DNA from: Cordia subcordata | Taxonomy: Eukaryota > Streptophyta > Magnoliopsida > Boraginales > Cordiaceae | NCBI GenBank assembly: GCA_028554755.1 | Contig: JAPTOF010000010.1 | Location: 13,464,501-13,528,500, forward strand | Direction of reading: 5' to 3' | Length of the DNA stretch: 64,000 bases | Shown: positions 1-11,640 of the stretch, piece by piece | Layout of the letters: each line of letters begins with the position of its first letter | How positions within the stretch are numbered: position 1 is the first letter of the stretch | The notes under the pieces: model-generated | Databases searched by the model: none | Seen by the model: the letters and a program-made list of their open reading frames with translations, nothing else | Told to the model about the DNA's origin: nothing | Translations under genes and position numbers: made by a program

Positions 1-1673
1 TTAAACAAAAATACACAGGAAACTACTAACCAGAAGAAAGCAATCAGTTTTTTTTTTTTTTTTTTTTTTTTGGGGGGGAGGGAAGAAAAGAAAAGAAAGA
101 ATCCATATTATCTCCCAAAGGAAATAACTTGTTCCAATCAGATGACAAATCCATGCAAATCCTGCTCTAGAAGCAACAGAAAAGAATTCACATTTGAGGA
201 TATCCACATTGCAATTATGTAACAAAGGACAGTTATCTAGCCGAACAAATTAGACATGTTTCGGTTCCAGTCATGGCTAAGACACATTAAGGATAAAAAC
301 ATTACAGATACCTTAAATTAATCTTCTAAGAGAGATGCCTATATTACACTTTTTTCCTCTAAAATCCTATTACTGCTGGATATTTTACAAGAAACTCCGT
401 CACATTTTTCTTTTGGTGCAATGGAGGCTCCAAACAGGCGCCTAGGTTGCACAAGATTGGCTTTTCTTGTCATTTCTCTAGACAAGATAATTCAAGAGAT
501 GCAGTTACATGTATGCACTATATAGCAGTTTTTCATAAGCATTTTACTAGAAGCATTCATCCAATACAAATTGAATTCAGATTCATAAACTTGAAGTAAG
601 ATGTGATGTTCTTATCTCTTGTGAATCCTAAAATCCGCTTAGTCAAATTAAAATGGAAAGGTGATAAAGCAAATTTTCTCTGTGTTGCCAGTAGATTGCA
701 TGTTAGCTAAGATCACTTATCAAGTTAGCTCAGCAAGTATCAGGAGAGAATGACCAAACTGTTTGCTCTCCATGGGAAAGTGGTGAATCTGAATTCTTGT
801 AGGATTTCCTTGCATGTATCTTGATGGTATTTGACAAAATGAACCATCTGATTTCCTTGGGTAGCATATAGAATTGAATATATCAATAACAGCAGGTAAT
901 TTGGGAAGTGACACAATCACGTCTTCTTGCCACCCTTAATTTCTTGGACTTAAATGCAAGAATTTGCTGACTTCGCCGCTTGATACATTAATTTTGACCC
1001 TCAACTAAAAAATCCAATTGTTCAGCAAGTCATTTCTTTGATCTAGTGGGCAATATACTCAACATGGCAAGAAGCAATTATCTTCCAAGGAACAAAGTGC
1101 CAAGACTCTTGAAAAACAAGTAACTTCTAGGATCTATGATGCTCAAGGAATACGTAGACCTCGTGAAAGGGAATCAAAAGTTCCATTTTATGTAATACAT
1201 AGCATCAAGAAAAAAGTAGGTGACATTATATGACATGGGCTGACCTCCCCAAATAGATGGACATTTTGCTGTCAAGCAAGCAAAGAAGAGAGACATAGAT
1301 CCTTTGCATAAAGCAACCAAATCAAGCCTTCTCCCACTAGGTGAGGTCAGCTAAGTGGACCTATATCAGCACCACTAATTCCTACGAAGAGTTGTTTCCC
1401 TTCTTTGTTCGATGCACATAAGATCTCAACATGTCATTTGTTGTCTTTACTTGAGTTCTTCGCCAGGGTTAATCTACCTTACACTTAACGAGGTACAAAG
1501 TTCCACAACTTAGATATTATGATTATGTAAATCCACTGCTAACCTAAGGTTCAGATCATACACCTCATCGATTAATAATAGCGAGTTATCCTTAATGCAT
1601 TAATTGTGTCATATATAAATAAACAAATTAGCTGAATTTGTATTTACACGATAAGTCTAGCTAAACTGCCTAC
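1..1673 (-). other. Intron sequence of the AHAS subunit gene, no exon recognised
   Basis: Lies downstream of the exon-6 donor. I looked on the minus strand for the second ACT repeat (a second [18 protein letters not shown] segment) and found none, so this is probably one long intron running out of the window. It holds a T tract at 49-71 and short unrelated open frames only. Confidence 0.5.
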
Positions 1674-4600
1674 CCCAACAGATGCATCAGAGTCTACATT
1701 ATGTCTTCTCGCTGTTGTCTTAAGGACAGTATTAAGAGGCACTGCTCCTTCAAGATCTGGATATGAAGCTGCCGAAAACCGCCAAAACGGAGCAGATTCT
1801 CCCATCTTTTCCCTTCTCAAAGCAATCTAAGCTTAATCATCAAAAGAAGAACCATAAGCATGATTAAGAAAAGGAAAGAAACATGATATGAGCACCTCAC
1901 TAGATCACTTTCCACTGCAAACCTTTCCAGTTCTGGCAATTTCTCTAACTCCAAATTTTGTAAAGTTCTTCACCACTGCGACCGTCTTGCCTGGATCCCC
2001 AGTCACCTTTATTAACAATTTAAAAGAAACTTGAGCTCACAGAAGTCTGCAGAAAAGTGCCAGACACAAATACACACAGAACATGCATAATCAGACGAAG
2101 CGAAATATATTATCCAGTTGTCCAAACATTTCAATGAGTTTTAGAATGGGATCAAACATAATATCAGAAACAATTTTGAATACCAAAACTAATTCTAGTA
2201 ATTAAATAAATATTTTTATTTAAAAAAAAGGAAAAAGAATTAAAAGAATAAAAGGAAAACCTGAATTCTCTAATCTTAAGAGGGAAATGAAGAAATGCTC
2301 CAAGTCAAGATGACCTTAGATAACTGCCTTCGATGCAAGCTCATTACCATCACAGAAATATTAATATAGAGCCAGATTTCAATTGACACAGCAAAGGATA
2401 GGATAATTTCTCCTTTGGCTGAAGAAGAAATATAGTCATTATAGCACAAAACCAATTCAAATGGGCAGTAAAAGGTAGCATAATTTCACCTTTGGCTAAA
2501 GAAGAAATATAGTCATCACAGCAAAAAACCAATATAGGAATGAGTAACTATTCAATCTGCACTTCCTGTACCAGCATAAGCTGTGGCAAAAGAAAGGGAT
2601 CTGAGCAGGGAGGAGCAACTCATAACCTATTTACAGTCAAGGTTCTTTTGGATAAAAGTGCCTATCGTAGAAGAGTACTTTGAGAAGTATCCAGTAGCTT
2701 TTTGTAAACACTTCTAACATAAAAGAGTGGCCAAAATCACTTCTACTCAAAGTATTCTGAGTTGGGAATATTTCGAAAATCATCACCATTTAGTACAACA
2801 TAATCCTCTCACGTGGAAAAATTTAAACTCCAAGGCCACCTTATAAAATCATGGATTATACCACCTGGCACCACCTACTTTTAGGATGGAATCCACAAGT
2901 CTTAATATGGTATCAGAATTGGACCTATGGTCTATTCTTGTCCATCAATGTATCACTATCTCTCTTAAGGATGACTCACTCACCTCAATATCAACTCTCA
3001 AATTGCAGCGAAAGCTGCTTCTCAAATTAGGCCACACTTGACAAGGGCATTAGAACAAAACCACCTCCCACGTGAAAAATTCATAAACTCCAAGGCCACC
3101 TTTTATAATCTTGGGCTACTCTACATAGTGCAAATTGATTATAGGATGGAATCTAAAGATTCTCAATATCCATGAAGCATAAGGGATGCCTATCCAAACA
3201 TGTATGCATCTATTAATAGGTAGTTCAATTGTAGCCACTTTATCAAAGATATGTCGCACATGCTAAATAGAGCCCAAATAAGGTTCCACAATATGAGTTT
3301 ACAAGTCATCAATCCTTTGATTCCCAGCTTTCATGCATTCAATTACAAGATCAAAGAGTACATGATTAGAAACTAGATGAAGCCCATTGACAAACAAACA
3401 TATCATGGTAAAAGTTAATAAATATGAATAGGATCAAAATTCTGTTCAAAATAGCAATAACATGGTCCAGTAGAAGTCAAATAATCATTCACCTCAATTG
3501 TGAGAGAGTGATCAGATATATCAACAATCTTGGCCCGGAAAATGTCCACCAACCACATCACCTGGTAAATTTAACAAACAAAAGCAGAACAACTGATAAA
3601 AAGCAGAAGGAATAAATTGACATGTGATATCTTAAAGATATAATTCAGGTTGAAGAATGATTTTTATCCCAACAAATTATGGTTAACCATAATTCTGTAT
3701 AATATAATCACAATTTACAGATCAAATAACACAGCATACAAACCTCTGCACGATGCCTTGGATCTGCATTAATTTTTATCAGCATCAGTTCACGTTCTAC
3801 CTGTGGTTCCTTGGAGATGTCCTCAACCTGAGCATTAATGTCTCTTTGTGAAGTTTGGATTGCAAGTATGGTGAAAGGCATATTCCAACACAACAATAAA
3901 AAGCCCTTTTGAAGATTAATGGTGCATGTGGATCTATGCAAAATATGGTCCACAAATTAGTGAAATGATTTGAGGGTTTGCTCTTCACATGTTATGTGCA
4001 TTTTTCATTTCATTAAATGGATAGTATATCATTCCACTAATGCATCTCAGCATCTTGTTCGTCGAATACATCTGAAACTATTTGAGAATTTGCTATTCAA
4101 ATGTTATATGTATATCTCATTTGATGAAATGAACAAATCATTCCACAAATACACCTCAGCCTCTTGGTAGTTTAATAGAGGTAAAGAAAATCTTGAACTC
4201 AACAATTCATCGGCTTCCACATTTCTAATTATCGGTCAAGAATACTTTTTCAGCAAGCAGAATCTCAGCAGCATGAACTGGCCAAGAGATATGATAATGA
4301 AGTCGATGTAATAACCTTTAACACATTAACAAGCTTCAGAAGTTGTTCCATGACTTGTTGCAATATTTTTTCAGTTCCAGACACAACAATAGTGAAAAGA
4401 GCCTTATCCTTGTTCAGACCAACTGCAAGCGACTCAATGTTATATCCTCTTCGTGCAAATACACCAGCAATTCGATTTATCATTCCACTTTCATCGCCAA
4501 CAAAGACAGAAATAGTGTGGCGTCTGGCCCTGGATTTATAACAACATGATTATATCATGTATCATTATGCATATCCAACATGCACCTAAGAATTTAACAA

Positions 4601-5759
4601 AGCCAACAGCTTCATGGCATAAATAAATGAAGATAAAATTCTAGACCTCCAAGGATTAGGCAATCCATATCGCATATTACATTGTGTTTTGAGTGTTGCA
4701 TAGAGGAGTTCAACTTACTTCTCATACAAAACAATGCATATCCTTCAACAATTGCATATTGTCACGCAATTCACACAGCACAAGTCATAAAATACGCAAG
4801 AGCTCTAAAAATCATTTAAATCTTATATTCAATAACAATTTCAGATCAAGGCATAGAATAAGCTGAAGTTAGCATAACGAACACATTTTACGAGAATAGT
4901 TTCAGTTCTTCGTCTCCCTGATTAAAATGTTTTATCGAAAACTATTAACACTCATCGTTTCCACTTTTGTGGCTCCCTGGTTAAAATGTTTTATCCAAAA
5001 CTATTAACACTCATTATTTCCACTAACCAACACATTGAACTGCGTGTATTATAACAGCATAAATAAGTAAACAATTTAGCCCAAAAGTGTCACGAAAATC
5101 ACATATATAAAAGTAATACATATATATTTAGACACACACATAACATTTCTCAGTCATGGCCAAAATTCTAAAGTGCGCAAAACTCCTTCAAGAATTAAAT
5201 TTTACAAAATAAATTTATTATTTTATCCTGATCACTAAACAAAGTATATCAAACGAGGTGTGCAACACAAGTGGGAGGTTGTGTGTCACCTTCTTATAAC
5301 ATTGATGCTTGCCATATTCAAAGTTATTAGATTATTACGATACCCAATTCAAAACAAAGATAATAAACAACAACATAGATAACAATGGTTCATATCATAA
5401 TCAAACTCAAAAGATAAAATCGGAAACAATTATTCGGCATATAATCAAAACAAAACAAGAAAAAAGAAAGGAATTCAATAGGTAGATTACTTATGTCGAG
5501 TGGCGGAGGGAAGCGGCAAATTGGAAACGGAGAGAGCTGCGTTGTCGTCATTAAAGGCGCTGCTGGCAGAGAGAACGAGTCTTTTGGGGTTTGAGAGAAA
5601 GATCGATGTGGGACAATTAACAGCGAGTGGTTTTGAGAAACCAATACGAGATATATTATTGCAGTAGCAGGAGGAGGAGAAGGCATTGGTGGAGACCTTG
5701 CGGTTGAGGTTGTGGCATGGTGGTGCAGAGGAAGTTGATACACCAGCGGCAGCCGCCAT
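1674..5759 (-). CDS. AHASS: Acetolactate synthase (AHAS) regulatory small subunit, plastid-targeted; six exons, 3' part beyond window
   Basis: Regulatory subunit of acetolactate synthase, first common enzyme of valine, leucine and isoleucine synthesis in plastids; in the family it raises catalytic activity and confers feedback control. Exons read on the minus strand: 5759-5491, 4529-4316, 3827-3744, 3561-3493, 2006-1923, 1826-1674. All visible introns have GT/AG ends and the phases join. Exon 1 starts at an ATG with [11 protein letters not shown] and is rich in Ser and Ala with few acidic residues, a typical transit peptide. Exon 2 begins an ACT domain ([14 protein letters not shown], then [14 protein letters not shown]); exons 3-5 carry [25 protein letters not shown] and [11 protein letters not shown]; exon 6 carries IALRREKMG and [14 protein letters not shown]. 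Plant proteins have two such repeats; only the first and the linker are visible, ending in phase 0 at a donor, so the second repeat must lie left of base 1. No frameshift or stop is seen in the exons. Family call is firm; the paralogue is not resolved. Confidence 0.93.
2393..2533. repeat. Tandem duplication, about 77-bp period, in intron 5
   Basis: Two diverged copies, 2393-2456 and 2470-2533, share the core CTTTGGCT(g/a)AAGAAGAAAT followed by ATAGTCAT. Located in the large intron between exons 4 and 5 of the AHAS subunit gene. No coding meaning seen. Confidence 0.75.
2811..3170. repeat. Dispersed direct repeat in intron 5
   Basis: Segments 2811-2913 and 3069-3170 both carry CACGTG, then AAACTCCAAGGCCACCTT, then AGGATGGAATC at similar spacing. 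They are diverged copies in the same intron, possibly an old transposon remnant. Confidence 0.6.
3971..4172. repeat. Tandem duplication, about 108-bp period, in intron 2
   Basis: Copies start with TTTGAGGGTTTGCTCTTCA near 3970 and TTTGAGAATTTGCTATTCA near 4080, and end with CTCAGCATCTTG and CTCAGCCTCTTG respectively. Lies between AHAS exons 3 and 2. Any open frame across it is incidental. Confidence 0.7.
4914..5028. repeat. 59-bp tandem duplication in intron 1
   Basis: Two adjacent copies, 4914-4972 and 4973-5028, each begin CTCCCTG(a/g)TTAAAATG and contain AAAACTATTAACACTCAT. High similarity suggests a fairly recent duplication inside the first AHAS intron. Confidence 0.85.
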
Positions 5760-5890
5760 TGGAGAAAATAGAAGAAGAGAAAATGATTTAGTTCGCTATT
5801 TAGGCTAACTTTTTCTCTGCGTCCAACAAAAACTCAAATTCTTTTTCTTTCACTCTAAAACCTCGCTCCTTTTTCGAAGCAATGACCGCG
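5760..5890 (-). promoter_or_regulatory. 5' leader and proximal promoter of the AHAS subunit gene
   Basis: Immediately upstream of the ATG at 5759 the minus strand is pyrimidine-rich (TCTTCTTCTATTTTCTCC), as is common in plant 5' leaders. No convincing TATA box is visible within 150 nt, which would fit a housekeeping plastid-enzyme gene. The transcription start cannot be placed from sequence alone. Confidence 0.4.
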
Positions 5891-6140
5891 CTAACTATAT
5901 TTTATAACTTTGTCACCAAAACTAATTACTCAAATAAATAAGTTTAATGACCAACTTAAAGTATTTCGTATCTTGAAGACAAAACGTTCAAATACACACA
6001 CTATATGATTAACACACGTGACAATGTCAATAGTTAAATCAGCAACAGGTGATTAGATTTTTCAAACTTTGTGTCTTGAAAAAACAAAGTTAGACTTTGT
6101 ATATTGAACACATAAAGTTGCCTTTTATTTTTCTTTTTTC
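5890..6140. repeat. Possible left terminal repeat of an old PMD-type MULE
   Basis: Contains the series ATTTCGTATCTTGAAGAC, ACTTTGTGTCTTGAAAAAAC and ACTTTGTATATTGAACAC. Very similar motifs occur in opposite orientation at about 15955-16200, flanking the pararetrovirus and the PMD relic. This looks like the degenerate terminal repeats of one element, but the two ends are too diverged to align confidently by eye. Confidence 0.35.
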
Positions 6141-6379
6141 TCATAACACACTAATGTTGTGTGTATATCTGTAATTTCAATAATAATTTTAATCAGAAAA
6201 TTAAAAATACTAACAATATATGAACTAAATAATAAAATTAAAAATATTAATAAAAATTAAATAATTTAACATTGAAATTATTAAAAAGTAAAAAAGAGCA
6301 TAAACGGCCCAGGCAGCAGAGTAGCAAACAGACAAAAACATTGTTTCAAATATAAATCAAAGATATTCAGAAAATAGGA

Positions 6380-6817
6380 CTAATTGAAGTTAACTTTAGT
6401 TTGAAAGAATACCTTAGTTTGATGGCGCAGTAGTTTGCTGAACAGAGATTTGAAGTGGAATAGTAATTTTATTGATAGGCGAATAATATAGAGGAGGATT
6501 ACATGCCAAAATGAGCGAGAAAGAAAAGAACAACCAAAGAGACACTGAATAACTACAACTTGGAACTTTAAATAAGCCCTTAGGAAAGACAAAAGAAAAA
6601 TAATTACAATCATTTTGCTTTTGAAAACTAAAAGAAAAAGTTGGAGACTGTTAAATGACGAGAACAACATTATCTTCTTTTGAGAAGTACGCGGGATTCT
6701 TTAGCCGAAAGTAGTTTGTCGTTACTTGGAAACGGCGAGGTCACGGGTTCGTGACTGTTCACCTTTTTGGAAAGCAAGTTTGGAATATGCTCATGACCGC
6801 TTTCACCACTGACGTCA
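6380..6817 (-). promoter_or_regulatory. Pararetrovirus intergenic region with as-1-like, TATA-like and poly(A) signals
   Basis: On the minus strand, just past the last coding frame, there is a palindromic TGACGTCA (6810-6817), the core found in as-1-type activating sequences of caulimovirid promoters, with a further TGACGTG at 6858-6864 on the plus strand. A TATTTAAAG box lies at 6566-6574 and an AATAAA at 6468-6473, about 100 nt further. This order (activator, TATA, then poly(A) signal shortly downstream) is the known layout for making terminally redundant pregenomic RNA. Activity is not implied. Confidence 0.6.
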
Positions 6818-7700
6818 TGGGCATGGGTGATTTGTACTGTCCTCAGAAATCAAATGCTGACGTGTCGATTCCAAAACAGTCATCTTCGTTTTGGTTTGGG
6901 CCTTGAGACGAGCTTGCAAAGGTTTGGGAATGACTTTCTTCTTCTTTTTCGTCTTCGTCATTTCCAAATTCTTAGAGGTAAGCTTTGAGAAGTTTCTTGT
7001 GTCTTTGGATCTGAGGCGGATGCAAGTTGAGCTTGAAGTTGTGCCTTCTTTGCCAAAAATTGGGTTTGAACCTTTGAAACAATTGATGTGGCATCTGGAT
7101 GGGCTAAAAACCATTCTTGCAATTCAGCTTTGGTAAATTTTGAGCAGTTGAATCCATCCCACCACTTAATGCTGATATTTCGTGCCAAGTACGGGGGTGA
7201 CTTGAGCGCTGCCGGTTTGATTTGCAAATCCCATCAGAGAATCCATGAGACATTGAATTGTGCACAAAAAACAAAGAGTGGATTGAAATATTGCCATTTT
7301 GAAGGGGTTTGATATGACAATGTCCAATCCTTGAAAAAATTTGAAATAACTTCAGGAAAAATTTGAGTTGTTAGACCGAAGAGATTCCACCAATTTCGAA
7401 ACTAAAGGGGAGTGTCTTCGAGCTTGAATTTTTTACAAAAGAAAAGAAACCAAGAGTGCTGGTGAGATTTGTTTTGAAAGAAGAAAACAACATTCTAGGC
7501 ATTTTTATACTCAAAATAATTGAAACCAGAAGGGGAAAATTTTTGAGAGAAGGGTTTGGACTAAGAAAGGAGGGCTTTCCAGTCGGATGGGGAAAGGACT
7601 TTCTTGATGCGGATTTTTGAGTAAGCAATTTGACCATCAGAATTCTTGTTATGAGTAATCTCAATTGACCATCAGAATTCTTGTTATGAGTAATCTCAAT
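6815..7700 (-). pseudogene. Unassigned C-terminal module of the pararetroviral polyprotein
   Basis: Downstream of RNase H, in shifting frames, there is a Ser/Pro-rich stretch, then a segment containing SIKWWDGFNCSKF, AELQEWFLAHPD and an Ala/Gln-rich coil (7227-6958), and finally a Lys-rich end (7114-6815). I do not recognise this as a named domain. Its place between RNase H and the intergenic region, on the same strand, suggests it was the polyprotein C-terminus or a separate small ORF. Frame changes break it into at least three pieces. Confidence 0.5.
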
Positions 7701-8690
7701 TGAATCGGTTTCAACCAAAATAAACTCATAAAACTTTTGGGATTTGAGATTATCAGTGGTTTGAAAGCAATGAGGGAAGAAGAACTCTTTGAGAAGAAAC
7801 CAGGGATCTTTGATATTGGAATATTTTTGCACAATCCAAAATAGATTGAAGGAAGTTTTGAGAATATACTGACTTTTGACAGGGGATGAGGACTTTTGGG
7901 ATGACTGAAGGTTTTGAGAAGGGCTTTGGATAGCTTGTAAGTTTGTAGAGGAGAAACGTGTTTGAAAGATACACTGGTGAACTTGAAGGAGTTTGGGGGA
8001 CTTGAGGAATTTTTCCTATTACTTTGGGGGGTTTGGGGAGTTTGTGAAGAAGAGGATGATGCTCTTTGAGCATATGAACTTTTGGTGTTTGGTTTGGAAC
8101 CGGAAGAGGAGGCTTTTGGATGGCGTGAATCCATCCCTTGTCTTCTTTCTTTCCCTGCAAGAATTCTCTAGTAAGGAAGTTTGGAAGAGAATTAGTATCT
8201 CCTTTTATGAATTCAATATCAAAGTCGAAAACAAAAGGAGGGCTTGCCATCGTGCAAAATTTTGTTTTGAAGCCAAATTTTTAATGTCTTTTTGTAAAAC
8301 ATCTTTTGCAGCTTTGCAATCAATTCTTAAAAGAAAATTTTCATTTAAAAGATCATCTTGAAACTTCGTGATACATAGCAGTATAGATAAAATTTCCTTT
8401 TTAATAGTACAATAATTCTGCTAGGTTTTGGACCAAAATCCGAAAGAAAAGCGGACAATTTGCTCCGGTTGTTTTGGGCCAAGGGTTTGTTTAAGTATTC
8501 TACCGTATCCTAATTCGGAGGCATCGGTTTCAACAATTTTCAAAGTATTTGGATTAAGAAGTCCAAGACAAGGTAAAGATCGGGCTTGGTCTTTAAGTTA
8601 TCGAACTATGTGGGTATGCTAGTCTGTCCAAGGTAATGGAGATTTGGACAATTTTTGGTAGAGGGGTTTTGCCAATTGAGTAAGGTTGGG
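7661..8690 (-). pseudogene. Pararetroviral RNase H and following Ser/Pro-rich linker
   Basis: Continues the reverse transcriptase on the minus strand. Visible RNase H landmarks are ETDASELGYG (about 8530), FWSKT and YCTIKKEILSIL (about 8440-8380), LRIDCKAAKDVL and the closing FDFDIEFIKGDTNSLP with FLTREFL (about 8220-8160), the standard end of caulimovirid RNase H. In-frame stops interrupt it, for example between FWSKT and the following QNYC. It is followed by a low-complexity Ser/Pro/Lys-rich tail to about 7660. Degenerate, no activity expected. Confidence 0.82.
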
Positions 8691-8709
8691 ACAAAACTCA
8701 GATATATAA

Positions 8710-9600
8710 TTAAGACAACTTAGAAATCTTTGTAATTGTTTTTTTATCCCTAATTTCATCAGGAAATTTTGATGCAAATTCAATAGTTCTATCAATGGGT
8801 TTAATTGTGCCTCTAGTAATATTATGACCTAAAAATCTAATTTGAGTTTTGAATAAAACAATTTTTGGTGCAGAAACAACAAGACCATTTTGTTTGACGG
8901 TATGATAAAATGTATAAAGATGTTTCCAATGTTGTCCAATTGGTGCAGAGAAAATTAAAACATCATCAATATAAACAATTAAAAATTTTGAAAAACGCAG
9001 GAAAATATTATTCATGATTTTTTGAAATTTTGATGGGGCATTTTTAAGACAAAATGGCATCACGTTCCATTCATATTGACCAAAAGGAACATCAAATGTA
9101 GTTTTATATTTATCTTCTTCTTTAATTTTAATTTGATAATATCCTGATTTCATATCAAATTTGGAGAAGACTTTGGCATGGACCAGTCTTTTAAGAAGAT
9201 CACGTTTATTGGGAAGGGGGTATCTTATCCATTGTAAAGCTTTATTTAAAGGTTTGTAATTAATTACCATTCGAGGGGCTCCACGTTCAATTTCAGCAGC
9301 ATTATTAACAAAAAATGCAGAGCAACTCCAAGAACTTTTGCTAGGCCCAATAAGTCCTTTTTGTAAGTGGTCATCAATGTATTGTTTACAAAGTTCAAGA
9401 AGTTGTTCATTGATTTGAATGGGTCGAGATTTAGTAGGGATCATAGTTTCAGAAAATTCTTTGGTATAAGGAAAAGAAACTTCATGTTTTTTCCTTTGCC
9501 AAAAACCAGTTAGGTTTGAATGACAGACTTCAGAAATTAACTTATCTTGGAATTCTTTGACCTTTTGTTGGAACTGCGGATTATTAAGCTGTTATTCAAT
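8710..9600 (-). pseudogene. Pararetroviral reverse transcriptase
   Basis: A 244-residue open stretch (9444-8710) holds most of the RT fold: LIGPSKSSWSC near the start, RMVINYKPLN, IRYPLPNKRDLL, FSKFDMKSGYYQI, then the catalytic YIDD at 8973-8962 followed by VLIFS, and FLGHNI near the end. Both catalytic Asp residues are retained. The IRYPLPNK and IDRTIEFASKFPDEI motifs are typical of Caulimoviridae rather than gypsy RTs. The protein is cut off after KFPDEI by a frameshift near 8730, and the segment 9445-9600 that should link it to the protease is in other frames with stops. Confidence 0.92.
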
Positions 9601-9803
9601 TCTTTGAAATTCTAAATCTTCCTTAAGAAAATTAATTTGAGTGGATTTCTTTTGGATTAAGTTAAGTTTTTTATCTATAGATATATTTTTAAGTAGGTTT
9701 AAATTTCGTTCTTGAGGAGGGTCAATAAAATTAAAAAGGATATTTTGAGAAAACAGTTTAGAGGAAATTCCTTTTGAAGAAACAGAGAAAGGCTGAATTA
9801 AAT

Positions 9804-10045
9804 TTAAGTTCCTAATATTAATTTAGAATCAAGATTTTTGATAAGAAGAAAATTAGTTTTAATACAAATTCCATCCTTGCAAATATGTGCATCAGAAAGC
9901 TTATATTTAATGTGAAGTTTTGAACCATTTGCAGCAGTAACTCTTTCTCGAGTTTTTTCAAAATATTTTGTAGGGATCAGGCCTTCTTGAATACAATTCA
10001 TATCAGCACCTGAGTCTATAAGAGCTATAAAATTAAAGGTTTCAT
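9804..10045 (-). pseudogene. Pararetroviral aspartic protease (retropepsin-like)
   Basis: The minus strand reads IALIDSGADMNCI, with the catalytic DSGAD at 10016-10002, then ERVTAANGSKL and FLLIKNLDSKLILGT, a retropepsin domain of about 75 residues placed between the zinc knuckle and the RT, as expected for release of polyprotein products. The active-site triplet is intact, but the upstream and downstream frames are interrupted. Confidence 0.85.
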
Positions 10046-10733
10046 ATTTGTTTATGACAAGAGTAATCGTTGTTCGCCATTTTTGCTAGGTCATATGGGA
10101 TATGGGAAAGTATACTATAAATTTTTTCGTCAGAATTGGAGGTAGAAGGTTCTTCAGAAACAGGGCTTATAGAAGAAGGGTGGTTGTGTGTATTAGATGG
10201 TTGACTTTTAATTGTTGTATTAATGTTATTAATTTTAGTTTTAATTTGTATGATTTCCGTTTTTAACATTTGAATTTCATTTTGAAGATCATTAATGGTG
10301 AGTTCTTTTGGCTTAGTTGACTTGCTTAGAATATCTTTAATATCATAAGTTTGGGGTTCGATTTTATATAAGGGTTCTTTAGGTTCATCTTAGGTTGTTC
10401 TAACCAAGTCTTCTATTATTTTAAGATATTTTATTTGTTTTTTAGGGGAATTTAAAAGAGTAGCGAATTGTAATAACTGGTTAGTAGTAGAACATTTTAT
10501 CATATTAAGTTTTAATTTTGGAGTAAAAGTTTGACAAGCGTAGTTTTTCGAAATAAATTCATTATCAAAAGAGGAAGAATATTCATCAGAAGAAGTTTGT
10601 TGTGCGATTTCATCATTTGAAAGGATTGATTGGAATCAGAAGAAGAGGGAGAAGGAGAACGATTGATTAGATTAAAGATTTGTTGTTGTATATCTTCGTC
10701 AAGTTCAATAGTGTTAAGTTTTTGTTTTAGCTT
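10042..10733 (-). pseudogene. Linker between zinc knuckle and protease in the viral polyprotein
   Basis: Broken frames on the minus strand with low-complexity Ser/Glu/Asp-rich and Asn-rich stretches, including a heptad-like piece (IIQIKTKINNINTTIK). No recognised fold. Inferred to be the disordered spacer between coat and protease regions. Confidence 0.5.
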
Positions 10734-11640
10734 ACACTGACTTTTGTAATGGCCAAGTTTGTCACATTTGTAACAGGTTGGAATTTTAGATTTTGTAACA
10801 ATCTTAGATTGTTTTTTATATTTTTTTGAAAGGAGGGTTTTCCTTTTTCTTATAAGATTTTCTATAATAATGTTTTTTATCTATTTTCTTATAATACGAT
10901 TTTTGTTTATGTTTGGAGAAAGATTTCTTAGTTGAAGATTGAAGAGGTTGATATTCAAATTGTTTACAGATATTACCTAATTCTTTCCTAGTGGTTATTT
11001 TTTGTCGTTCAAGCTGGCTTTTAATTCGAAGGTCAGTACAGAGTTGAAGTCTAGTTTGATTAATGAAGGAAATTATTTGACCATAAGTAAGACTATCATA
11101 AGGTATGTTTCCGCAAGTATCAAGTATTTTGGATTTAACTTTAGCAGCGAAGAGAGGAGGTAATCCGAAAAGAAATTTTTCTTTCCAGAAGGTATGATTG
11201 CAATCTTGGAGGAGCATTACTCTAGATAGGAAAACATCTTTGTACCATCTAAAATCTCTAAGAGTTTTATATTTTAGATTTGAAAGGGTTTCAGTCAAAT
11301 TATCTTGAAGACTTTGCATATTTCCTACAAAACTAAGAGCTATGGTGGAAAGAAGAGTTGGGATTGCGTCTGATGTAGTTTGACCTTGTTCATTAACGAT
11401 AGGGTTATTGTTGGCATCTTTTTTAATAGCAGAGAGGATATTTTGTCGATCAGTGGCGGAGAGATAGTTATCCTACCATCCTTTGAGGATACCAGTAAAT
11501 CCTGATACAAGAAGGTTGGTGACTTGGGAATCAATTTTATTATGAATCCGGAAGATGTTTGCAGCCATTGTCATTTTATGAAGGAGATTGAGAATTTCAT
11601 AGTCAGATTTGCCATTTATATTCCATTCATATAGGGAACC
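10734..11640 (-). pseudogene. Pararetroviral coat protein core and CCHC zinc knuckle
   Basis: Minus-strand segments carry a helical coat-like region (LKYKTLRDFRWYKDVFL, FWKEKFLFGLPP, YGQIISFINQTRLQLC), then a strongly basic tail rich in Lys and Tyr, then a zinc knuckle CYKCDKLGHYKSQC at 10775-10734 (CX2CX4HX4C). This order, coat core then basic tract then zinc knuckle, is how caulimovirids bind nucleic acid during packaging. A frame change near 11340-11470 separates the N-terminal and C-terminal halves of the coat region. Confidence 0.8.

Noticed and set aside
4265..4483. An internal Met start for a small ACT-domain protein
   Set aside because: The Met is the middle of exon 2; the reading continues upstream to an acceptor site that joins the transit-peptide exon in phase.
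5390..5743. 117-codon minus-strand frame overlapping the first AHAS exon
   Set aside because: It is an alternative frame of the transit-peptide exon and has no similarity; the 5759 ATG frame joins correctly to the ACT-domain exon.
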